Shown: positions 1-4,944, numbered from the stretch's first letter. The stretch: 5,762 nt of DNA from Elusimicrobia bacterium CG06_land_8_20_14_3_00_38_11 (GCA_002780205.1 PEVQ01000129.1:1833-7594); one strand, 5' to 3'. Program-made: numbers and translations. The notes: generated by a model from the letters alone, not told the origin.

Positions 1-1
1 A

Positions 2-1402
2 AAAGATGAAAATGTTTTCGATATTCAACAGGGTGTAGCGGTTGCTATTTTTGTAAAAAAGAAAAATGATGCAATAAAAAAAATATATCACTCTGAAATT
101 TACGGTTTGTGGGAGAAAAAATATGAGTATCTCTCAAAAAATGACATTACAAAAACAAAGTGGACAGAACTTAAACCGCATTCAGATTTTTACCTTTTTA
201 TTCCCAGAGATGAAAAACTTTTGTCAAAATATGAAAAATATCTCAAAATAACGGATATTTTCCCTGTTAATGGAGTTGGTATTGTAACAGCACGAGATAA
301 ATTTGTTATTGATAAAGATAAAAATGCTTTATTGAATAGAATTCGACTTTTTAAAAACAGTAAATACGCCGACGAAGAACTTCATACTGCTTTTCAGATA
401 AATAAAAAGTTGGGCTGGGATATCAGAAAAGCATGGAACTCGCTTCAGGATATTTCAGACGGTGAATTAGAAAAATTTATTAAACCGATTTTATATCGTC
501 CGTTTGATATTCAATGGATTTTTTATCACGATTCAATTGTATGGAGAACAGTTAAACAAATTATGCAACATATGATGAATGAACTTATAGAAAGACCTCG
601 CAGAGAAGTTATGCAACATTTGGTGAAGGAAAATCTATCATTACTGCTTACCAACAGGCATTCTGTGGGTGAATACAATGATGTTTTTATTGGTGAGCAA
701 CTTATTGAAGGACATGTTTTGTCGGGTGCATTAGGAATTAGTTATGTTTTCCCACTTTATCTTTATCCTGAAAAGGAGAAAAAGAAAAAAGAAAAATTCA
801 ATCCTAAAGTTATGATGCTTTTTGAAGAAAAAGAAAAGTATCAGACCAAAAGACCGAATATAAATCCGGAAATTTTCAAGAAATTGGAAGATACTTACAA
901 AACCAAAATTTCGTCCGAAGATATTTTTTACTATATTTACGGATTGCTTTACTCAAATACTTATCGCAAGAAATATGCTGAATTTCTAAAAATTGATTTC
1001 CCAAGAGTGCCTTTTACAGATGATTACAAGTTATTTAAAACTGTTGGAAAACTCGGTAAAGAACTTGCTAATTTACATTTACTAAAATCAACTGATAAAT
1101 CTATAGCAAAATTTCAAGGCAAGAGTGATGACCGAGTTAAAAAAGTTATCTATGCTGACAAAAAGCAACTTGTTTATATCAACGATGCCCAGTATTTTGA
1201 AGGTATTCCAAAAGAGATATGGAATTATCAAATTGGTGGTTATCAAGTTTTAGAAAAATGGCTTAAAGATAGAAAAGATAAAATCCTTTCACTTGAAGAA
1301 ACCAAACACTACTGCCAAATTGCCACTGTTCTAAAAAACACAATAGAAATCCAGAAAGAAATAGATAAACTTTATTCTGAAATAGAAAAAAGGATGATAT
1401 GA
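2..1402 (+). CDS. Type ISP-like restriction-modification enzyme, C-terminal part (5' truncated by window edge)
   Basis: The reading frame is open to the left edge. Codons before the TTG at 107 encode DENVFDIQQGVAVAIFVKK, a stretch typical of the end of the methyltransferase domain in type ISP / large N6-adenine methylase restriction enzymes, so 107 is not the start. About 466 residues are visible. The rest matches the C-terminal target-recognition region of that family: YRPFDIQWIFY near residue 165, RPRREVMQHL near 199, the FPLYLYP segment near 250, and IYGLLYSNTYRKKYAEFL followed by DFPRVP near 313-337. Full-length relatives are about 1000-1600 residues, with nuclease, sometimes helicase, and methylase parts upstream, which cannot be seen here. 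The whole enzyme would methylate adenine in its recognition site and cut unmodified DNA. Its stop overlaps the nadC start (ATGA). Whether the missing part is intact is unknown. Confidence 0.85.
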   Translation, partial: KDENVFDIQQGVAVAIFVKKKNDAIKKIYHSEIYGLWEKKYEYLSKNDITKTKWTELKPHSDFYLFIPRDEKLLSKYEKYLKITDIFPVNGVGIVTARDKFVIDKDKNALLNRIRLFKNSKYADEELHTAFQINKKLGWDIRKAWNSLQDISDGELEKFIKPILYRPFDIQWIFYHDSIVWRTVKQIMQHMMNELIERPRREVMQHLVKENLSLLLTNRHSVGEYNDVFIGEQLIEGHVLSGALGISYVFPLYLYPEKEKKKKEKFNPKVMMLFEEKEKYQTKRPNINPEIFKKLEDTYKTKISSEDIFYYIYGLLYSNTYRKKYAEFLKIDFPRVPFTDDYKLFKTVGKLGKELANLHLLKSTDKSIAKFQGKSDDRVKKVIYADKKQLVYINDAQYFEGIPKEIWNYQIGGYQVLEKWLKDRKDKILSLEETKHYCQIATVLKNTIEIQKEIDKLYSEIEKRMI

Positions 1403-2208
1403 ATACAAAAACGATTATTAAACTTGCACTAAAAGAAGATATGCCGAAAGGCGACATCACCACAAATGCCCTGATACCGAAAAATAAAATTATTTCGGCA
1501 AGATTTGTGGCAAAAGCGGCGGGTGTTGTCTGCGGACTTGATATTATCGGAATGGTATTTAAGCAACTTGACAAAAAAATTATATTTACAAAATTTGCTA
1601 AAGACGGGCAAAAAGTTAAAAGCGGACAGATAATTGCAAAAGTTACAGGACAGGCAAGAGCAATTCTCACCGGCGAAAGAACCGCATTGAATTTTTTGCA
1701 GCACCTATCGGGTGTGGCTACCGTAACCAGAATGTTCGTTGCTCAAACCGGAAGAAACGCCAAAATATATGATACGCGTAAAACGACGCACCTTTTAAGA
1801 AATCTAGAAAAATATGCGGTTCGCGCCGGCGGCGGTTACAATCATCGGCTTAATCTTTCGGATATGGTTTTGATAAAAGACAATCACTTAAAGACAATTA
1901 AAAATTTAAAATTAAAAATTAAAAATTTACCGAGAAATAAAATGATTGAAATAGAAGCGGCAAGTTTTGGGCAGGTAAAAGAATTCCTGAAACTAAAACC
2001 CGATATAATTCTGCTTGATAATATGGATTTTGAGTTGATGAAAAAGTGCATAAAATATATCCGCGAACATTCTAAATGCGAGATTGAAATTTCCGGGAAT
2101 GTCAATCTAAGAACGGTCGGGAAAATCGCACATCTTCAACCAGACAGAATCTCCGTCGGCAAAATTACCCACTCGGCGCATGCCCTTGATATCAGTTTGG
2201 AATTTTAG
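1399..2208 (+). CDS. nadC: Nicotinate-nucleotide pyrophosphorylase (quinolinate phosphoribosyltransferase)
   Basis: This cytosolic enzyme converts quinolinate and PRPP to nicotinate mononucleotide, CO2 and pyrophosphate in de novo NAD synthesis. At 269 aa it has normal family length. Visible motifs: GDITT (18-22), GERTALNFLQHLSGVAT (92-108), DTRKTT (125-130), RAGGGYNHR (142-150), IKDNH (159-163), IEIE (183-186), LDNM (206-209), ISVGKITHS (251-259) and ALDISL (262-267). Two normally strict positions differ: PG after RKTT is HL (131-132), and the usual SGG is SGN (232-234). Residues 167-177 are encoded by an A/T-only heptad repeat lying between the IKDNH and IEIE motifs. The ATG overlaps the upstream stop by 4 nt, with AGGA 4 nt before it, suggesting translational coupling to the restriction gene. 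No quinolinate-making genes (nadA, nadB) are in the window. Confidence 0.95.
   Translation: MNTKTIIKLALKEDMPKGDITTNALIPKNKIISARFVAKAAGVVCGLDIIGMVFKQLDKKIIFTKFAKDGQKVKSGQIIAKVTGQARAILTGERTALNFLQHLSGVATVTRMFVAQTGRNAKIYDTRKTTHLLRNLEKYAVRAGGGYNHRLNLSDMVLIKDNHLKTIKNLKLKIKNLPRNKMIEIEAASFGQVKEFLKLKPDIILLDNMDFELMKKCIKYIREHSKCEIEISGNVNLRTVGKIAHLQPDRISVGKITHSAHALDISLEF
1896..1930 (+). repeat. A/T-only heptanucleotide tandem repeat inside nadC
   Basis: Five consecutive 7-nt units read AATTAAA, AATTTAA, AATTAAA, AATTAAA and AATTTAC. They encode IKNLKLKIKNL in the variable loop between the IKDNH and IEIE motifs of NadC. The array is imperfect. It shares its 7-nt period, but not its sequence, with the arrays in birA and coaX. 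Confidence 0.6.
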
Positions 2209-2221
2209 CGAAAACGGATAG

Positions 2222-2245
2222 TTAATCATTTGCCTAAATGATTAA
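2222..2245 (+). repeat. Perfect 10-bp inverted repeat abutting the birA start codon
   Basis: The arms TTAATCATTT (2222-2231) and AAATGATTAA (2236-2245) pair perfectly around GCCT. The 3' arm ends on the base before the birA ATG and includes the in-frame TAA at 2243-2245. It is preceded by TAG and followed by ATGAG, as in the GTAG...TGAG hairpins further on, so it may be a degenerate member of that family, though its loop differs. There is no U-run, so it does not look like a terminator. It lies where a ribosome binding site would sit. Confidence 0.6.
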
Positions 2246-2938
2246 ATGAGAAAAAATATTATAAAATTTGCAAAAATTGATTCTACACAGAATTATGCGA
2301 AAAAAATTGCTGAAAAATCACCATCAGGAACAATTGTTGTTGCTCAAAAACAGACACAGGGTAGAGGCAGGTTTGAAAGAAAATGGAGTTCGCAAAAAGG
2401 CGGACTTTACTTCTCAATAATTCTTAAACCTCACATTGACATAAAACGGTATCCCGATAAAATTCCGGAATTAACCCTGAAAATGGCTGCTGCAATAATT
2501 GATGCGCTCAAAATTGAAAAGCCGAAAATTTTTATTTTGACAAGCGAGGAGCAAAATGAAAGCAAGTTTTCATTTTGTCCGAACGCCGTCAAAACAAAGG
2601 GGTTAATACTCTTTATTAAGCCGCCGAACGATGTAATGGTGAGAATGAGGGACGAGGGACGAGGGACGAAATATAAAAAAATTGCGGGGATTCTGACGGA
2701 AAGTTCAATAAGCGATAATAAAATTGATTGGCTCGTTATCGGTGTCGGCGTGAATATCAACAATAAAATTCCGAAAGACCTAAAAAAGATTGCGGTTTCA
2801 TTAAAAGAAATTACAAAAAAAAAAGAAAATATCAAAAAAATTTTCAACGAAATCATAAAAAGATGCGAGAGTTTAGTCGGATTTGTAGCCGACCCTTCAG
2901 GGTCGGATGTCAAAACCCGTTGTATCCCCCGATTTTAA
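2246..2938 (+). CDS. birA: Biotin--[acetyl-CoA carboxylase] ligase, catalytic domain only, repeat-modified
   Basis: The enzyme activates biotin as biotinyl-AMP and transfers it to a lysine of carboxylase carrier proteins in the cytosol. Visible motifs: KIDSTQNYAKK (10-20), GRGRFERKWSS (39-49), GGLYFSIILKP (52-62), IKPPNDV (124-130, usually KWPND), KKIAGILTES (144-153) and VIGVGVNIN (164-172). There is no N-terminal helix-turn-helix, so it is the non-repressor type. Three oddities are visible: a hairpin-bearing insertion of about 25 residues (97-121) splits the strand before IKPPND; a heptamer repeat encodes residues 134-141; and the last 17 residues (214-230) come from palindromic repeats, with the stop in a hairpin loop. 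The usual C-terminal SH3-like domain of about 50 residues is absent. The start is fixed by a TAA immediately upstream; no Shine-Dalgarno site is seen. Activity is plausible but not assured. Confidence 0.88.
   Translation: MRKNIIKFAKIDSTQNYAKKIAEKSPSGTIVVAQKQTQGRGRFERKWSSQKGGLYFSIILKPHIDIKRYPDKIPELTLKMAAAIIDALKIEKPKIFILTSEEQNESKFSFCPNAVKTKGLILFIKPPNDVMVRMRDEGRGTKYKKIAGILTESSISDNKIDWLVIGVGVNINNKIPKDLKKIAVSLKEITKKKENIKKIFNEIIKRCESLVGFVADPSGSDVKTRCIPRF
2535..2594 (+). repeat. Nested inverted repeat inserted in birA
   Basis: An inner perfect 10-bp stem, CAAAATGAAA (2552-2561) with TTTCATTTTG (2568-2577), is enclosed by outer arms TTTTGAC (2535-2541) and GTCAAAA (2588-2594). It is translated as roughly BirA residues 97-117, between the strand KIFI and the IKPPND motif, where family members have no such segment. 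The size and nested symmetry suggest a small inserted palindromic element that kept the frame. No copy of it is seen elsewhere in the window. Confidence 0.6.
2647..2667 (+). repeat. Three perfect tandem copies of GAGGGAC inside birA
   Basis: Three exact 7-nt units total 21 nt, so the reading frame is preserved. They encode part of MRDEGRGTK, which separates IKPPNDV from KKIAGIL in the active-site region. Gain or loss of a single unit would shift the frame. Confidence 0.85.
2885..2906 (+). repeat. REP-like hairpin A, inside the birA 3' end
   Basis: GTAG (2885-2888) is followed directly by the stem CCGACCCT (2889-2896), TC, and AGGGTCGG (2899-2906). It is translated as the start of the foreign BirA tail (VADPSGSD). 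The 3' flank carries TGTCAA, as in hairpin D. The GTAG foot plus hairpin is the layout of REP elements recognised by RAYT transposases (established for that family; inferred here). Confidence 0.75.
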
Positions 2939-2959
2939 TCGGGGGTGAACGAAGTGAAT
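2920..2959 (+). repeat. REP-like hairpin B, holding the birA stop codon
   Basis: TTGTAT (2920-2925) precedes the stem CCCCCGATT (2926-2934), TT, and AATCGGGGG (2937-2945), followed by the tail TGAACGAAGTGAAT (2946-2959), two mismatches from the copy before coaX. The birA TAA (2936-2938) lies at the hairpin centre. No U-tract follows, so it is not a canonical intrinsic terminator. Confidence 0.8.
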
Positions 2960-2971
2960 AAATCAAACCAT

Positions 2972-3011
2972 AATTGCAGCCCGAACTTCAGTTCGGGTGA
3001 GCGTAGCGAAT
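2972..3011 (+). repeat. REP-like hairpin C
   Basis: AATTGCAG (2972-2979) is followed by the stem CCCGAACT (2980-2987), TC, and AGTTCGGG (2990-2997), then the tail TGAGCGTAGCGAAT (2998-3011). Both flanks match hairpin E (AATTGTAG and TGAGCGAAGCGAAT) almost base for base, while the stem differs. It lies 34 nt after hairpin B; hairpins D and E are 30 nt apart, suggesting paired units. Confidence 0.8.
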
Positions 3012-3027
3012 ATAATGATGTGAGGTA

Positions 3028-3056
3028 TTGATTTTTTGTAAAAATTTTTATACAAT
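3028..3056 (+). promoter_or_regulatory. Candidate sigma70-type promoter for the membrane-protein pair
   Basis: TTGATT (3028-3033) and TACAAT (3051-3056) are separated by 17 nt, the optimal spacing. The inverted repeat TTGTA...TACAA (3036-3040 with 3051-3055) overlaps the spacer and the -10 box and could be an operator. The predicted start near 3063 would give a very short leader beginning about at the GGAG, so the promoter is plausible but unproven. Confidence 0.45.
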
Positions 3057-3073
3057 ACTTGTGGAGAAATTTT

Positions 3074-3538
3074 ATGGGTATTTTGAACGGACTCAGCAAT
3101 TTGAACGCCTTGTGGCTTGTTATCATAATTGCACTGGGATTATGTTTTATAACGGTATCCGTAGTTCTTCTGCTTCTTGAAAAGGCAAAACGCGCAACTG
3201 CTGAAGATTTTTCTGAAAAAGACAGGGAACTTATCGTCGGACTTGTGGAAGAAAGAATTGACGAACTTACCGCAAAATTTGACCTTTTCAAAGAAGATAT
3301 GGATTCCGCTACGCAGACGGTCTTCAACAAAATTACCTCAAAAATTGACGATTTGAAAACAGCCCAAAATTCTTCGGCTGACCAGAAACAGGCGGGAAAA
3401 ATTGATGCGCTTGTCCCCGTTATTTCCAATCTCACCGAGCATATTGAGGGACTTTCCAAAAAAATTGATGCCGTCCAGGAAAAACTGGAACAGGTTGAAT
3501 CGCAGATTGACTTGGAATTGCGCAAACATAATGGATAA
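3074..3538 (+). CDS. Small membrane-anchored coiled-coil protein, function unknown
   Basis: I do not recognise a family. The 154-residue protein has one strongly hydrophobic segment (about 13-35) and then a charged, heptad-rich region (about 46-98 and 108-150) that repeats phrases such as RIDEL, KIDDL, KIDAL and KIDAV. This predicts a membrane anchor with a long helical coiled coil and no enzymatic domain. The positive cluster KAKR follows the membrane segment, which favours the coiled coil in the cytoplasm. The ATG at 3074 is chosen because GGAG (3063-3066) lies 7 nt before it; the in-frame TTG at 3059 has no such site. The 3' end overlaps the next gene by 8 nt, so the two proteins are probably made together. 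It could be a scaffold or partner of that protein (inference). Confidence 0.8.
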   Translation: MGILNGLSNLNALWLVIIIALGLCFITVSVVLLLLEKAKRATAEDFSEKDRELIVGLVEERIDELTAKFDLFKEDMDSATQTVFNKITSKIDDLKTAQNSSADQKQAGKIDALVPVISNLTEHIEGLSKKIDAVQEKLEQVESQIDLELRKHNG

Positions 3539-4058
3539 AAAACTGATCTCATATATAGGACTGGTCATCGGTGTCGTGTTGATTTTTTTGGGCGGCGGAC
3601 TTCTATATCTGAAAGAAAAAAGCGTTAAAAACGCCGTCGTAAAAAATCCGAAAAAGGTTGAAGTGGTAATATCTCACCCGACAGTGCCAGTGAAACCACC
3701 GACGCCGGCTCCGTTAGTTTCCAAATCTTCCATCGCCGCAGGAAAAGGACAATCTTCAAAATCCCAAAAAAGAAAAATTGCTTTTAAGTATAGAAGTTCA
3801 AAGCCGAAAACGGTATTTCTCGTAGGTGATTTTAATAAATGGAATAAAAAAGTAAATCCGATGAAAAAGGGGCAAAATTTCGTTTGGGAAACGGTTTTGA
3901 TACTGTCGCCCGGCGAATATAAATATGCTTATATTGTTGACGGTAAAAGAGTAAACGACCCCAATAACAAAAAAACGGTTCATCTTAAAGGAGGCAAAGC
4001 ATCCGTTCTTACGGTCAAGCCGCTACAACTGGAATCTCGCACCAAAAATATAAAATGA
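3531..4058 (+). CDS. Membrane-anchored CBM48 / AMPK-beta glycogen-binding-like protein
   Basis: The 175-residue protein has an N-terminal membrane segment (about 6-27), a basic and proline-rich linker (about 30-80) and a compact beta domain (82-150) of the CBM48/isoamylase-N family. That domain shows VFLVGDFNKW (95-104), a Trp at 119, LSPGEYKYAYIVDG (125-138) and NDPNN (142-146). No catalytic domain is attached. CBM48 domains usually bind alpha-glucans. Here the Trp of GDFNKW is kept, but the second sugar-binding Trp, in VDGxW of AMPK-beta, is Arg (VDGKR), so binding of glycogen is doubtful. The frame is open further upstream, but the ATG at 3531 is chosen because it begins exactly at the membrane segment and overlaps the preceding stop. 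It has no good ribosome site and is likely translationally coupled to the coiled-coil gene. Confidence 0.82.
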   Translation: MDKKLISYIGLVIGVVLIFLGGGLLYLKEKSVKNAVVKNPKKVEVVISHPTVPVKPPTPAPLVSKSSIAAGKGQSSKSQKRKIAFKYRSSKPKTVFLVGDFNKWNKKVNPMKKGQNFVWETVLILSPGEYKYAYIVDGKRVNDPNNKKTVHLKGGKASVLTVKPLQLESRTKNIK

Positions 4059-4107
4059 ATTTGCGTAATAACCCCATTTCAATGGGGTTGTCAATGGAAC
4101 AAATTCA
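4056..4107 (+). repeat. REP-like hairpin D inside a larger inverted repeat
   Basis: The core stem AACCCCATT (4070-4078), TC, AATGGGGTT (4081-4089) belongs to the same loop-conserved family. It is enclosed by outer arms TGAATTTG (4056-4063) and CAAATTCA (4100-4107); the first three bases of the outer arm are the stop codon of the CBM48-like gene. The 3' flank carries GTCAA, as at hairpin A, instead of the GAGCGAAGCG tail. Confidence 0.7.
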
Positions 4108-4111
4108 CAAT

Positions 4112-4153
4112 AATTGTAGCCCCCAGTTTCAACTGGGGGTGAGCGAAGCGAAT
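4112..4153 (+). repeat. REP-like hairpin E, running into the coaX start codon
   Basis: AATTGTAG (4112-4119) precedes the stem CCCCCAGTT (4120-4128), TC, AACTGGGGG (4131-4139) and the tail TGAGCGAAGCGAAT (4140-4153). The last two bases of the tail are the A and T of the coaX ATG. The TGA at the start of the tail (4140-4142) is in frame with coaX and closes the frame upstream. GGTGA (4138-4142) is the only Shine-Dalgarno-like match and is partly inside the stem. Confidence 0.85.
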
Positions 4154-4895
4154 GAAACTTCTTGCGATTGATGTAGGAAACACAACTATAAAATTCGGGC
4201 TCTTTGAAAATAAAAAGTTAAAAAAAGCGGCAGTATTTACCAAAAAATTCAAAAAAATTCCTTTTGTTGATTATGACAATGTGATAATTGCATCCGTCGT
4301 TCCTGATGCAACAAAAAAAATAATCCGACTGCTAAAAACTAAGCCGATAATTCTTGACAGTAAAAATATTCCCATAAAAATAAAGGTTAAAAATCCGCAA
4401 AAAGTCGGGTCAGATCGTCTGGTTAACGCCTGCGCCGCAAAAGAAATTTACGGAGTCCCGTCGGTAGTTGTTGATTTAGGCACGGCTACGACCTTTGATG
4501 TCGTTTCAAAAAACGGCGATTATCTCGGCGGTGTAATTGCTCCGGGAATAAAAATTTTGACGGAATCACTTTATGAAAAAACCGCAAAACTGCCAAATAT
4601 AAAACTGACACCGAGTGTCATTCTGAGCGAAGCGAAGAATCTCATCGGCAAAAACACAAAGGAAGCGATATTGTCGGGCATATTTTACGGACATATCGGA
4701 CTAATAAAGGAGGTGATAAAAAAAGTCAGAAGTGAAAAGTTAGAAGTTAGAAGTAAGAAGTTGAAGGTTATTTTGACGGGAGGATATGCCGTATTTTTTT
4801 TAAAATATTTTCCGGATTTCATAGTTGACGGGGACATTACATTAAAAGGACTTAAAATAATTTTTGAAAAGTTGCAGAAAGATGATGCAGACTGA
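4152..4895 (+). CDS. coaX: Type III pantothenate kinase
   Basis: The enzyme phosphorylates pantothenate with ATP, the first step of coenzyme A synthesis, in the cytosol; the type III class is insensitive to CoA feedback. The 247 residues show the ASKHA-fold motifs: AIDVGNTTIKFG (5-16, with D7, N10 and T11), ASVVP (47-51), VGSDRLVNA (85-93), VVDLGTATTFD (106-116), YLGGVIAPG (124-132) and ILTGGYA (207-213). Two repeat-derived segments are present: SVILSEAKNL (155-164), just before the conserved IGKNT, and a heptad repeat (192-206) before ILTGG. Core residues are intact, so it is probably active. The ATG is fixed by an in-frame TGA at 4140; no proper Shine-Dalgarno site precedes it, and the start overlaps a REP-like tail. 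birA and coaX are neighbours or fused in many bacteria; here two membrane genes separate them. Confidence 0.94.
   Translation: MKLLAIDVGNTTIKFGLFENKKLKKAAVFTKKFKKIPFVDYDNVIIASVVPDATKKIIRLLKTKPIILDSKNIPIKIKVKNPQKVGSDRLVNACAAKEIYGVPSVVVDLGTATTFDVVSKNGDYLGGVIAPGIKILTESLYEKTAKLPNIKLTPSVILSEAKNLIGKNTKEAILSGIFYGHIGLIKEVIKKVRSEKLEVRSKKLKVILTGGYAVFFLKYFPDFIVDGDITLKGLKIIFEKLQKDDAD
4616..4642 (+). repeat. SEAKNL-type dispersed repeat inside coaX
   Basis: This 27-nt segment translates as VILSEAKNL, a peptide I recognise as the in-frame translation of a short repeat common in many unrelated genomes. ATTCT (4620-4624) and AGAAT (4636-4640) form a small inverted repeat. Bases 4624-4636 (TGAGCGAAGCGAA) are identical to the tail of hairpin E at 4140-4152, linking the two elements. 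Confidence 0.75.
4727..4768 (+). repeat. Heptanucleotide tandem repeat (TAGAAGT type) inside coaX
   Basis: Six 7-nt units read CAGAAGT, GAAAAGT, TAGAAGT, TAGAAGT, AAGAAGT and TGAAGGT. The total is 42 nt, so the frame is kept; the protein shows a 7-residue period (VRSEKLE, VRSKKLK). It lies in the helix/loop before the conserved ILTGG motif, where length varies in the family. Confidence 0.8.
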
Positions 4896-4944
4896 TAAAA
4901 AGACGGTAGTTATCCATTTGAATCATCGGTAGAACGCTCGTCGG

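Noticed and set aside
107..109. TTG as start of the restriction-modification gene
   Set aside because: The same frame continues without a stop to the left edge and encodes family-typical residues (DENVFDIQQGV), so the gene is truncated by the window rather than starting here.
3011..3016. TATAAT as an alternative -10 box for the membrane pair
   Set aside because: The hexamer is perfect, but only a weak -35 (TTCAGT) can be placed upstream, within hairpin C. The 3028-3056 pair with 17-nt spacing fits better.
3402..3530. Upstream extension of the CBM48-like gene to an ATG at 3402
   Set aside because: These 43 codons are the out-of-frame shadow of the coiled-coil gene. The membrane segment begins at the ATG at 3531.
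2889..4139. Hairpins A-E as intrinsic terminators
   Set aside because: None is followed by a U-run, and the same flanks recur between copies, which fits repeats better. Some effect on transcript ends is still possible.
2885..4153. CRISPR array
   Set aside because: Few copies, irregular spacing, variable stems, one unit inside a coding region, and no cas genes in the window.
4896..4944. Terminator after coaX
   Set aside because: No stable GC stem with a T-run is visible. The two CGGTAG copies (near 4905 and 4927) are direct, not inverted, and too short to mean much.
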